Assembly: GCA_027490225.1 (NCBI GenBank)
Contig: JAIXYK010000017.1
Span: 1-64,000 of the forward strand
Origin: Bacteroidota bacterium
Lineage (GTDB): Bacteria > Bacteroidota > Bacteroidia > M30B66
Reading direction: 5' to 3'
Length of the DNA stretch: 64,000 nucleotides
This document shows, one piece after another, positions 10,361 to 22,200 of the stretch. The translations under genes were made by a program, and so were the position numbers. The notes below the pieces were generated by a model. That model worked only from the letters and a program-made list of their open reading frames with translations, made no database searches and was not told the DNA's origin. Each line of letters starts with the position of its first letter. The stretch's first letter is position 1.

Positions 10361-11629
10361 TTATTTCTTTATTAACTTCTTCACGTTCCGATTTCCATCC
10401 ATGGTTAATTCCATAAAATAAAGGCCTTCGGGCAGAAATTCGAAATCAAACGTTTTTACATACCCATTACTTTCCACGATATCCGATGATTTATAAAACT
10501 CTTCACCAATCATGGATCGAACGATTAATGTATAAGCACTTCCTTTTTTATTGGGAATGGAAATGTTAAGTGCCGATTGAAATGGATTGGGATAACAGGT
10601 AAAGTAATCAGACGCTTGTTTCGTTGAGGTTATTCCCGCAGAAATATTCTGTTGTCTGAGCCAGTATACAATGGTGTCGGATATTGTTTCCGAAAACTGC
10701 GGATTGTTGATGGGTGTCATATAATGTATCAAATCGGGGATGCTCCAAAAATCATTGGTGCAGGTTATTTCGTTTTCAAATCGAGTTAGTTCAGAAGGTG
10801 GCACATTAAAATCTAGGCCCAAGCCCAAGAATAGCGTTGGTAGATTGACGGTATTGTAATGAATCGAAACCGAATCTACAACATTTACATACTCTTCCCA
10901 AGCACTTGCAGGAATGCCAAACAAAGCAGGCGTACTCGCATTCCAAGTGCCGTTGCGAATGATTGTAAAATAATTCAGAATTTGATCTGTCTGAGCTTGC
11001 GTTTGAGCGGTATCACCTCCACACAATTGTGCGATGCTGTTTAGTTGGTAAGCAAGAATGGAGTCGAGCGGAGTGCGAGGCCCCGCAATGGAAATGAGTG
11101 CTTTAACATCGCTTCGGCCCTTGGCAATGTATGGAATCAAAGACGAACCTTCGCTGTGGCCAATTAGAATGATATTACTTGTATCAACATCCGTTCGGGT
11201 TTTAATATAATTGATGGCACTTTCTACAGGAAGCCAAAGTTTATGAAATGTTATTGCGCCCAGTGAAGTAGGGTAGGAGTATTCGAGTTTGTCGTAACGT
11301 AATACTGCATAACCCGAATCAACCAATGCATCCGAAAGATCCTTGTAAGGTCGAAGTGTATCGCCCAACAAATCGGGATAGAGGCAAGCTACATTCCCAC
11401 CTTCCATCGCGATTGTTCCATTTCGGTCGTTTGCGCCGCTACCTGAATTTATAATAATGGTTGGAAAACGCCCCGTTCCATTGGGTTTCGTAAATGTACC
11501 TAGCACATTTTTTCCGTCGTGGTTAAAAGTAATTTCGAACGATTGCTGGGCATTACTAAATTTCCATGTAAATAAAAAAAGAAGTAAAAAGCAAATGCTA
11601 CCAAGTCTTTGGTTGTAAGAAAATGTCAT
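10361..11629 (-). CDS. Secreted alpha/beta hydrolase with T9SS sorting domain
   Basis: 422 aa. Residues 1-27 are a signal peptide (ends SNA-Q). The body is a serine alpha/beta hydrolase: oxyanion-side motif SGSGANDRNG (~62-71) and nucleophile elbow GHSEGS with S159. A candidate acid lies in GLGLDFNVPPSE and a candidate catalytic His in IPDLIHYMTP. From ~residue 340 a C-terminal sorting domain follows (CYPNPFQSALNIS, then FLPEGLYFMELTMDGNRNV and KKLIKK), so it should leave the cell through T9SS. The substrate is unknown; related enzymes are esterases or peptidases. Its start is 6 bp from the stop of the 171-aa gene, so the two are probably one operon. Confidence 0.85.
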   Translation of the reverse strand: MTFSYNQRLGSICFLLLFLFTWKFSNAQQSFEITFNHDGKNVLGTFTKPNGTGRFPTIIINSGSGANDRNGTIAMEGGNVACLYPDLLGDTLRPYKDLSDALVDSGYAVLRYDKLEYSYPTSLGAITFHKLWLPVESAINYIKTRTDVDTSNIILIGHSEGSSLIPYIAKGRSDVKALISIAGPRTPLDSILAYQLNSIAQLCGGDTAQTQAQTDQILNYFTIIRNGTWNASTPALFGIPASAWEEYVNVVDSVSIHYNTVNLPTLFLGLGLDFNVPPSELTRFENEITCTNDFWSIPDLIHYMTPINNPQFSETISDTIVYWLRQQNISAGITSTKQASDYFTCYPNPFQSALNISIPNKKGSAYTLIVRSMIGEEFYKSSDIVESNGYVKTFDFEFLPEGLYFMELTMDGNRNVKKLIKK

Positions 11630-11635
11630 GGTTAA

Positions 11636-12151
11636 TTATAAATTAGTTAGGTTAATTAAAGCATTACAAGCCATAGTAACCATCATAATTATTCCCACTT
11701 GATATTGTTGATTATAATTTAGCGCATAAACCGCAATTAAACTCAGAAGTTCTGCTTGAGGGGTTTCACTATTTTCAAATTCATACTCGTATCTCCAACG
11801 CTTCCAATTGTATTTAGATTTTATCTCAATCAATTCATTGTTGTCTTGGTTTTTAAGGAAAGTGCGAATTTTAAAAATTCCTTTTGTGATAATTTTATAT
11901 TCTAGCCCATTTTCCATAATTATTGAAAAACGCCCTCGAAAATTCATTTTGAGTTTTATTTTCTCAATGTCATCTTGAGTAATTTTAAATTTTGCAAACC
12001 AAGAAAAAACTCGTTTTATTGCATGGTTCTCATCTGTACTTGTTCGGATATCAGCTGAGTAGGTAAATATACTTTTGTAGGTTAGCGTTCCTTTTACTTC
12101 ATCGTTTTTAAGTAATTCGTAGGCGTTTCTTTTTTGGGGAATTGCAATCAT
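11636..12151 (-). CDS. Uncharacterised 171-aa protein
   Basis: No signal peptide. The protein is a Lys/Phe/Ile-rich beta-strand-like body (GTLTYKSIFTYSADIR, NFRGRFSIIMENGLEYKI, KYNWKRWRYEYEFEN) followed by one C-terminal hydrophobic segment (~residues 135-168). The body recalls LURP-one/scramblase-like folds, but I cannot support that by motif. It is transcribed first in a pair with the T9SS-sorted hydrolase. Confidence 0.65.
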   Translation of the reverse strand: MIAIPQKRNAYELLKNDEVKGTLTYKSIFTYSADIRTSTDENHAIKRVFSWFAKFKITQDDIEKIKLKMNFRGRFSIIMENGLEYKIITKGIFKIRTFLKNQDNNELIEIKSKYNWKRWRYEYEFENSETPQAELLSLIAVYALNYNQQYQVGIIMMVTMACNALINLTNL

Positions 12152-12620
12152 GTGTAATAATTTGATTGTCGATTAAGGTTTAGTTATTTAAAAATCAAAA
12201 GTATATTTTTGAAACGCGATGGGCAAAGCTGTTTTGCTATGAAAAAACATGGTATCGTATTTTGTGAACTATGTCAATAATATATGTTGATAAAAAATCG
12301 CTTATTCTTTAAGCTGTAAATTTTAGATAAGAAAGCACAAGTTGTTCGAAATGAAACCCGAATGTGAGTTGCGAAAAGTTAAAGTAGTGAAGCCCTAATT
12401 ATTGAATATTTTCATTTAATCAGGTGAAACAAAATAATACCATAATTCTAAAGTGTTTGGGTAAGCTCTTTAGTTAAAATTAGAAAATTTAGTTGAACCC
12501 CTTAAAACACTGTTTGGTCGAAATAAATAGAAAACTAATCGAAAAGATGCGGCGGGCTACTTGCAAAAACTTGAAATTTATAAATAATTAAAAAATAAAC
12601 CCCTAACCAGTTTATTCATT

Positions 12621-12794
12621 ATGTTTTCAACTTCTCTTAACAACCAGGTGCTAAAAAAGAAAATTTCGCAACCTGATTTTCTCAATTCTAATTCTTCTGA
12701 AGCATGTGCTTCAGTTAATCTGAAATATGTCTCAAAAGAAACATGTTTTTTAAAGATTGTAGATCACTTTTCAGGCATAAAAATCATACTATAA
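12621..12794 (+). CDS. Possible 57-aa ORF, doubtful
   Basis: ATG-initiated, 57 codons ending in TAA, reading MFSTSLNNQVLKKKISQPDF at the start. There is no domain, signal peptide or membrane segment. It contains the palindrome at 12697-12714. It could be a small gene, a leader peptide or chance. Confidence 0.2.
   Translation: MFSTSLNNQVLKKKISQPDFLNSNSSEACASVNLKYVSKETCFLKIVDHFSGIKIIL
12697..12714. promoter_or_regulatory. Palindrome, possible operator
   Basis: CTGAAGCA and TGCTTCAG form 8-bp arms around a 2-nt centre. Short, tight symmetry of this kind suits a dimeric regulator site better than a terminator. No function is established. Confidence 0.3.
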
Positions 12795-12825
12795 GACACT
12801 AAAGATAAGATTAGGTTTCGCATAA

Positions 12826-12854
12826 CTACCTGCTTTGCAGTTTAGAGCAGGTAG
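12826..12854. other. Stem-loop in leader region
   Basis: CTACCTGCT (12826-12834) and AGCAGGTAG (12846-12854) make a 9-bp stem with an 11-nt loop. No T-tract follows, so it is not a standard intrinsic terminator. It could be an RNA structure in the leader of the giant gene. Confidence 0.35.
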
Positions 12855-13240
12855 CTGGTAATCTACGTTCTTACTAATAGATGTAAGATTTAACGTCCAG
12901 TAAATAGTAATTAGAAATGTATACGACTAGAAATTATTGCAATTAAGAAGAAATTACTTCGATTTCAACTTAATGTGAGCACTTGTCAAATCTCTCAGAA
13001 CATACGGTTTATCAAGTAAACAGCTTTAAGTTTTCCGAAAATCTACTTCTAATAAATTCTTGCTTGATATTTTTTCTTAGCAATTTTTTACACAACCTAA
13101 CAACAAACAATCTCTGCACATTTCAACATAGTTCATATAAAATCTGCGCTATTTAACAGAAACCTTTTCAAAATTACATAAAAGAGTAACCCTTAAATCA
13201 ACTTGTCGTTATAGGACAGCAAACTTACCATAAACTACCA

Positions 13241-16200
13241 ATGAGAAACATTTTACTTTTCATCAAAATTACTCTTCAATTCATTGTTTCCACTTTAACA
13301 GCTTGGAGGGAAGATTCCCATAGGAAAGAAGACGAAACTACAGTCCCTTTAATTAAACAAGATGTGGCGATTTTTCGTCATTGGAAAAGCATAAGTATCT
13401 ACCGCAACCTGCGACTGATTCTGAAGATGCTTGATATAACATCCTGGAATTACAAGCAATCAATTAGCTTAACCAAGAAATCGCTTATTCAAAAGCAGGT
13501 TTCTTGGATTGCTGCGTTTTTATTATTGATTAGTATAAATGTTTCAGCACAAATTGCTCAGAGAGGGACATCTACAACCGCATCAATTGCTACAGCCGCC
13601 GCAGCGATGACAATCAACAAACCCACGGGCGTGGTTGCTGGTGATGTGATGATTGCTACAGTTTTACAGAACGAGACAGACAATGACAACGGAGGTCTAA
13701 GCAATGTTACCTCCACAGGATGGACGTTAGTGGATGGAAGAAGTATTTTCGTTCAGGGAATAGCAAATAACGATAACGCATGGCACGGTACTGTGCTCTA
13801 TCGCGTAGCCGATGGAACGGAAGGGGCTTCATTCGCTTTCGCCTTGCCCAATTCACGTGCTGACATGGCCATTGGTAGCATCGTTGCCTTTTCTGGCGCC
13901 ACATCAACGGGCGGCTTTAAGGCTGATGGAACTGCCGGCGGACCTTTTGACGCTGATCCGGGAATAATCAATGTTGGAACATCGGCTACGGCTTCTGCCT
14001 TTTCAATAAATGCAGCAACCTCGAACTCGGCAGTAATCATGTTGAGCATGGTGGCAAACGATAGGACCCATTCTGCATGGGCTGCAACATCCCCAACATC
14101 TCTAACGGAACTAAATGATAACATAACAACCAATCAGGATGACGGTGCCGTGGCAGCTGCTTGGGCAATTAAAACCTCTGCCGGTGCAATCGGTAATGGA
14201 ACCGTAACATTATCTGCGAGCGATCCCTTCGGAGCTATGCTCTTGGCTTTGCGTCCTGCTGCTAGTGTTGCCGTAAACTCAAGCGCTGCTTCTGTTTGCG
14301 GAACCTCCACCATAAACCTATCGAATACATTGGCTGGAAATATGAGCATCGCTCCCATCGGTTTTCAAGGTTTTGAATCTACCGGTAGCACCATGACATA
14401 TACCGTATCTGGTGGTAATACACAAACGGGAACGATCGCCCTCGGTGAGGGGCCTGCATCTTCGCCATATGGATACAACAGTGCTACAGGATATCGCATT
14501 AACAACGGAACGGCAACGGTGACATTTGCCAACGTAACGGGATTAGCTTCTTACACGAACAAGTCTGTTACATTGGATTTGGCGTCGTTTTCATTGGGTA
14601 GCCAAACTAACGGTGCTGATAACGGTGACAATGTAACAGTGGCCATTTCACTTGATGGTGGAACAACTTATTCCAATGAATTGAACGTTAACGGTAATAG
14701 TAATGCTTTTTGGGGGTATACTACGGGAACCGGTGTTGCTTCGGCGACTTATGACGGCAACAATACACCTACTGCTTTTACTCCCGGAGGAGGCGGAAAC
14801 AGAACCACCGACGGTTATAGCAACTTAGTCATTAACCTTCCCAACAGCTCCACGCAAGTGCGGGTGCGCGTTACAATGTTCAATGATAATGCAAATGAAG
14901 TTTGGGCTATCGATGATGTGACGCTTTCGGGTACTCCCACACCGGTTTATTCCTGGACATCCTCTCCAGCAGGATTCACCTCATCGGCTGCCAGTCCAAC
15001 GAGTGTGAGCATTTCAGCAACAACAACCTATAACCTTACCGTTACAGATGCAACTGGTTTTTCTGCATCAGGTTCAACTGCAGTAACCTTTGTTACAGCG
15101 CCGAATGCGGGTACAATAAGCGGTACTCAAAACATTTGCATAGGTGGGGCGACTACCTTTTCGAGCAACGGTAATACTGGCGGTGCATGGTCGACTAGCA
15201 ATGCTGCAGTAGCAACTGTAAACGCATCAACCGGAGCCATATCGGGCGTTGCCGCAGGAACGGCTACCATCACTTACACGGTAACTGGAACAGCACCTTG
15301 TACAAACGCAACAGCTACCAGAACTGTTACGGTAGCGCCTAATAATACAGCTGGTGCTGCTTCATCCACTCCAACACTTTGTATCAATACTGCATTAACC
15401 AACATCACTCATACTACCACTGGGGCTTCTGGTATCGGAACTGTAACTGGACTTCCTGCAGGTGTTGCAGCAGCTTGGGCTTCAAATACAATTACCATCA
15501 GCGGTACACCAACAGCAGCTGGAACATTTTCTTATACAATTCCTTTGACAGGTGGTTGTGGTTCGGTAAATGCAACTGGAACCATTACTGTTTTAAATGG
15601 TACGATAGATTATGCTAATCTACAATTTCCGGGCAGTCAGACGATTTGTATTGGGAATAACCTAACGGCTTACGGCCGAATATATGAGGCGGGCGTTACA
15701 GAAGCTGCGGGCGCCAATGCAATTGTTGAAGCACAGGTCGGATATAATGCTTCAAATACAAATCCCAATACATGGGCGGCCGGTAACTGGACAAATGCAA
15801 CCTACAATGTGCAATCTGGCAACGACGATGAATATTCTGGTTCGTTTGGTTCTGCGCTTGCTGCAGGAACTTATTACTATGCATTTCGCTACAGGATGAA
15901 TGGCTGCGCATGGCAGTATGGGGGCTTTAGCGGTTCCGGAGGCGGTTTTTACAATGGATCGACTAACATCAATGGTGTATTGACGATAAGTCCAAACAAC
16001 ACAGTTGCTGCTGCATCATCCACTCCAACACTTTGTATCAATACAGCATTAACCAATATTACACATGCAACAACAGGTGCTACTGGAATCGGTTCAGCAA
16101 CAGGACTTCCAGCTGGTGTTGCTGCTTCATGGAATAGCAATACGATTACTATTTATGGAACTCCCTCCGCATCTGGAACTTTTTTATACAGCGTCCCATT

Positions 16201-19200
16201 AACAGGTGGTTGTGCTTCGGTAAATGCAACAGGAACAATCACAGTTACTCCTGCAAATACAATTTTATTAACCTCTGCAGTCGGAACCAACGCTCAGTTA
16301 AAATGTGTCAACTCAGCCATTACAAATATAACCTACAGCACAGCTGGTGCTTCAGGCGCAACATTCAGCGGATTACCTTCTGGTGTTTCTGGTGCGTGGG
16401 CTGCGAATGTGGTTACCATTAGCGGAACACCAACTGCCTATGGATTTTACAATTATACAGTTACTCTAACTGGCGGATGCGGTAGTGTAACTGCAACAGG
16501 TTCGATTAATGTGAATGGACTTGATTATGGAAATCTTCAGTCTCCGGGATCTCAAACCATTTGTGTTGGGAATAGTTTCCCTGTTTACGGTCAGGTATAT
16601 GAACCAGGCATTACAGAAGCTGGAGGAGCGAATGTAAATATTGTTGCTCAAATTGGTTACAATACTAGCAATACTGATCCATCTACTTGGCCTGCAGGTA
16701 ACTGGACAAATGCAAGTTACAATATTCAATCAGGAAATAACGATGAATATGTTGCAAATTTCGGAGCTGCTTTAGCTGTTGGAACTTATTACTATACTTT
16801 CCGCTATTCTATTAATGGCTGTTCGTATCAATACGCTGGTGCATTTAGTGGTTTCTGGAATGGAACTTCTAATGTGAATGGTGTTTTAACAGTTAGTCCA
16901 AACAATACAGTGGGTGTTGCATCATCTACCCCAACTGTATGTATCAACACAGCAATGACTAACATTACGCACACAACTACAGGCGCAACAGGAATTTTAA
17001 ATGCTGGAACACAAGGTGCAAATGGTCTTCCTGCTGGTGTAGCTGCTTCTTGGAATAGTAACACAATTACAATTTATGGAACACCTTCTGCTTCGGGAAC
17101 TTTCAATTACAGCATTCCTTTAACAGGAGGTTGTGGATCTGTAAATGCAACAGGAACAATCACGGTTACTCCGAACAATACGGCTACACTTTCTTCTGCA
17201 GCTGGTACAAATGCTCAAACAAGATGTATCAACACAGCAATTACGAATATCACCTACGCTACAACAACTGCAACAGGAGCAACATTCAGCGGCTTACCTA
17301 CAGGTGTTAATGGCAATTGGGCAACGAATGTTGCAACCATCAGCGGAACACCAACAGTTTCTGGAACATTTAACTATACTGTTACTTTAACAGGTGGTTG
17401 TAGTTCAGTAACTGCAACAGGAACAATCACGGTTACTCCTGCAAATACCATCAGCTTAACTTCTGCTGCAGGAACAAATGGACAAACAGTTTGTCGCAAT
17501 ACAGCCATTACAAATATTACCTATAGCACAACAGGTGCAACGGGTGCAACATTCAGCGGATTGCCTGCAGGTGTTTCTGGTAATTGGGCAGCTAACGTTG
17601 TTACCATTAGCGGAACAACTACAACTGCTGCAACTTATAACTATACAGTAACATTAATAGGTGGTTGTGGGGCTGTTACAGCAACAGGCTCTGTTATTGT
17701 AAATCCGCTTTCAGTTGGAGGAACCATTGCTGGTTCAGCTTCAAGATGTGCAGGTACAAATACTACAACGCTAACTTTAAGTGGCAATACTGGTGCTGTG
17801 TTACGCTGGGAATCTTCAACTTCGAGCACTTTTGCGACAGCAGTAACCAACATTGCTAATACAACTACAACATTAACTGCTACTAACTTAAATGTAACTA
17901 CATATTACAGAGCAGTTGTTCAAAGTGGTGTATGTAGTTCTACAAATAGTTCAACAGCAACAATCACCATCACCCAGCCAGGTTCAGGTACTTTTGCCTA
18001 CTCGAACTATGGTTTCTGTACATCTACAACAGGTGCTCAGGCGGTTGCTTCATCAAACTTTACAGGTGTTGCAGGAGCATACAGTTCATCTCCGGCGGGA
18101 CTTAATATAGATGGTACCTCAGGTGCGGTTACACCATCAACCAGTGCAGCAGGAGCCTATGTGGTTACCTATACAATTCCTGCATCTGGTGGTTGTGCTG
18201 CTTATTCAACAACAACCAATGTAACCATTGATCGTGCTGGAAGCGGAACAATTTCGTATACTCCATCTACTATTTGCACAGGAACAGCCGGAACAGTTTC
18301 GCCAACCATTACAGGTGACGGTGGATCAGGTGCTTCTACTTGGTTTACAGCCGCTCCTGGAACAATTACTATGGATGCGAACGGAGTAATTACACCATCT
18401 TCTAGTGCTGCGGGTTCATATACAATAACATACAGCCGCAGTTCAACCGGTTTGTGTCCAACTTATTCTACTACAACCTCTGTTACTGTAAATGCTTCTC
18501 CAACAATTTCTTCTTCTACACCAGCTTCTCGTTGTGGAGCAGGTTCTGTTGTTTTAGGAGCTGTTTCAAGTTCAGGAACAGTGAATTGGTTTGATGCACC
18601 TACAGGTGGAACAAACTTAGGTTCTGGTATTACATTCAATACACCATCTATTTCTACAAATACAACTTATTACGCAGATGCTGTGAGTGTGAATGGTTGT
18701 GTAGCAGGAGCAAGAACAGCAATATTGGCTACAGTATTTGCAATACCAACCATTGCCACTACAACACCTGCAAGTCGTTGCGGAACTGGTACAGTAACTT
18801 TAAGCGCTACAGCTTCGGCTGGAACGCTCAACTGGTATGATGTTTCAACAGGAGGTACCATTCTTGGAACTGGAGCGTCTTTTACTACTCCAAGTATTTC
18901 AAGCACTACAAATTACTTTGTTGAAACAGTTGCCAATGGTTGTAGCTCTGCTCGTTCAGCTGTAACTGCTACTATTTTTGCAATTCCTACGGTTACTTCA
19001 ACTACACCTAACTCTAATTGTGGTCCAGGTACAGTAACATTGGGTGCTACATCATCTGCAGGAACAATAAACTGGTATAATGTTTCTACAGGAGGATCAT
19101 CATTAGGAACAGGTACATCTTTTACTACACCGAGTATTTCTACCAATACTCCGTATTATGTTGACGCAACTGAAAATGGTTGTACATCACCTAGAACAGC

Positions 19201-22200
19201 AGTAATTGCTGGTATTGCAACTTCACCATCAATCAGTTCGTTTGTTAATGGCGACCGTTGTGATGCTGGAACAGTTAACCTTTCGGCAACACCTTCTTCT
19301 GGAGCAACCATCAAATGGTACAGTGCTGCAACTGGTGGTACTTTATTGGCTACTGGAAATTCATTCACAACTCCATCTTTATCAACTACAACAACTTATT
19401 ACGCGGAAGCTACTGCGGGTGCATGTATACAACCTAGTAGAACTGCTATAACAGCTACTATTAATGCTAATCCTGTGGCTGCTATTACAGCTGATTATTG
19501 CTCAGTGCCTGGTATTGTGGTTCTTTCTACCAATCTAGGTATGGCCGAATATTCTTGGAGCACAGGAGCTTCTACTCAATCTATAAATGTAGATCAGGCT
19601 GGTAATTACACTGTTGTAATTAAAAATTCTCAAGGATGCGCATCAAGTGCCAGTATTTCAGTTGCAACTGAATTGGTAACTAATGGTAGCTTCGATGCTG
19701 GTAATACTGGTTTTACCACTGCATATAATTATGTTACAGACATCTCAGGCTTTACTATACGAAATGAAATGTATCCAGAGGGCACATATGCGGTTGTTCC
19801 AAACGCAAACCTTGTACATAATGCGTTTAATGGGCAAGATCGTAATGGCGGATCAGGAAACATCTTGGTAATCAATGGTTCTCCAACACTTTTATCGGTT
19901 TGGAATCAGAACAATATTTCTGTAGTGCCTAATACTACCTATTATTTCTCAGCCTGGGCTATGAGTGTAGTAAATGGTAACAATGCCATTCTACAATTCT
20001 CTATCAATGGAAGTCAAGTGGGTACGATTGCTTACTTGCCTAATGGCTACACAAATGATGCAGGACCATACACATGGGTGCGTTTTTATGGGCAATGGGA
20101 ATCAGGGCCTTTAACATCTGCCAACCTTTCTATTGTTAACTTGAACACTATTGCAGGTGGTAATGACTTTGCATTGGATGATATTTCATTCGGAACAATG
20201 TCACCTATAGGTCTTAGCGCAAACCCCATTTTAAATGGTAACAGTGTTTGTCAAAATGATCCGCTTATTTTAAATGCAGGTGCTCTTGGAGGTGCCAGTC
20301 CATTCACTTATTCTTGGACAGGTCCAAACAGCTTTACATCAACCTCAGAAAATCCTTTGGTAACTTCAAGCGCAAGTTCAACTCAGAATGGTACATACAC
20401 AGTTGTAGTTACCGATGGGTTTGGATGCACAAAAACTAATAGCGTATCAGTAACAGTTTCTGCTATTCCAAACAATGTTACAGTAAGTGCTGCTGCAGCT
20501 GCAGTTTGTTCTGGTGGTTCTACCAATATAAATCTAAGCACATCTGAAATAGGTGTGTATTACCAGCTTCGCAACAATGCAAATAATGCAAGTATTGGAG
20601 CCTTGGTTCAAGGAACAGGTTCAGCTATTTCATTACCAACGGGCGTGTTAACAGCATCTACAACATTCAATGTGCTTGCAACACGATATCCTGCCAATTG
20701 TGACCGTCAAATGTCAAATACAGTTCCTGTTACTTTATCTACAACTCCAGAAATTAATATTACCAACCAAGCAGTTTGCTCAGGAACTGTAAACCTTACA
20801 GCTTCGGCTGTAACTGCAGGAAGTACAGGTTCAGGAACATTGACCTACTGGATAGATCTTGCAGCAACAACAGCAGTAGCAAATCCTACATCAGTAGGAA
20901 GCGGTACTTACTTTATAAGAAGTACAAATGGAGCTTGTTCAGATATTGAACCAGTAGTTGTTTCTGTAGCTCCTATAAGCGCAAATTTCACAATCGGAGG
21001 TCCTTATTGCACAACTGGAACAGATCCTTTACCAACAATTACAGGTACAGCAGGAGTGTTTTCTTCTACAACAGGTCTTGTTTTTGTGAATACCAATACA
21101 GGAGAAATCGATTTATCGGCTTCAAGTCCTGGAACATATAATATAGTAAATACAATAACACCTAGTGGAGCTTGTGCGCCATTGAGTCAAACCCGTTCGG
21201 TTACAATTACTGCAGCTCCTTTGGCTGGATTCAATTATATTTCAAATGATTTGTGTCAAAGTATAAATCCGAATCCATCAGCTCCATTAAATGTAGCTCC
21301 AATATTTGATGCTGGCGCTGCTGCTGGAACTTTTAGCACTTCAGCAGGGCTTACTCTGAACACTACTACAGGTGTTATTAACGTTTCAACTTCAACTCCT
21401 GGGAACTATGCGGTTGTAAACACACGCGCTGCCACTGGTGGATGTTTAGCATTTAGTGATACTACTTTCTTGGATGTTAATCCTTATACTTTTACAGGAG
21501 CTGTTACATCCAGTAGTTCAGATGATGTTATTTGTTTGAATGAGAACGTTGATTTGTATTCAAATGCAACAAGCTATGCAACAGTGTTGTTACGTGAAAA
21601 ATTTAATGGTTCCATTAACAATTGGATTACAACGAATAATTCAACTGGAGGAACATTTGCAAATGCGGCTTGGACTTTAAGAGATGAATTATATAATTAT
21701 GGAGGAAACAATTACAGCTCGAATGATGACTCTCGTTTTTATATGAGTAATAGCCAGGCGCAAGGAGGAGGTGGAAATACAAGCACAATACTTCGCTCTC
21801 CTGTTATGAGCACAATAGGATTCAGTACTTTGAGTCTTGACTTCTTTCATTTTTATGACGATCGTGATGCTGGCGATAATGCGAAAGTGCAGATTTCAAC
21901 CAACAATACAACTTGGACAGATTTGGTTACCTATACTTCTGACCAAGGGTCAACAACAGGATTCTTAAATGCAGTTTTCGATTTGAATGCATACATTGGT
22001 CTACCAACAATTTATATTCGTTTTGTTTATACAGCATCAAATGATCGTGCTTGGGCTATTGACAATGTAAGTGTAACTGGTAATTCAATCAATTACGGAT
22101 ACGCTTGGGCTACTTCACCAGTTGGATTTACATCAACATTACAAAATCCTACAGCTGTAGCTCCTACAGTAAATAGTTTCTATACAGTAACTGCTACCAA

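Larger units (their letters stand above)
12152..13240. other. 1.1-kb gene-free region upstream of giant gene
   Basis: AT-rich DNA without a convincing gene. It holds a 57-codon ORF (12621-12794), an 8-bp-arm palindrome (12697-12714) and a 9-bp-arm stem-loop (12826-12854), listed separately. It lies between the divergent starts of the 171-aa gene and the 3974-codon gene, so it probably holds both promoters and may hold a long 5' leader or operators. Confidence 0.6.

Noticed and set aside
10859-11044. Plus-strand 61-aa ORF inside the hydrolase gene
   Set aside because: Overlaps a well-supported gene on the other strand and has no recognisable content.
15337-19461. Regular repeats that could look like a CRISPR array
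   Set aside because: Units are ~240-260 bp, in frame and coding; they lack short identical repeats and unique spacers.
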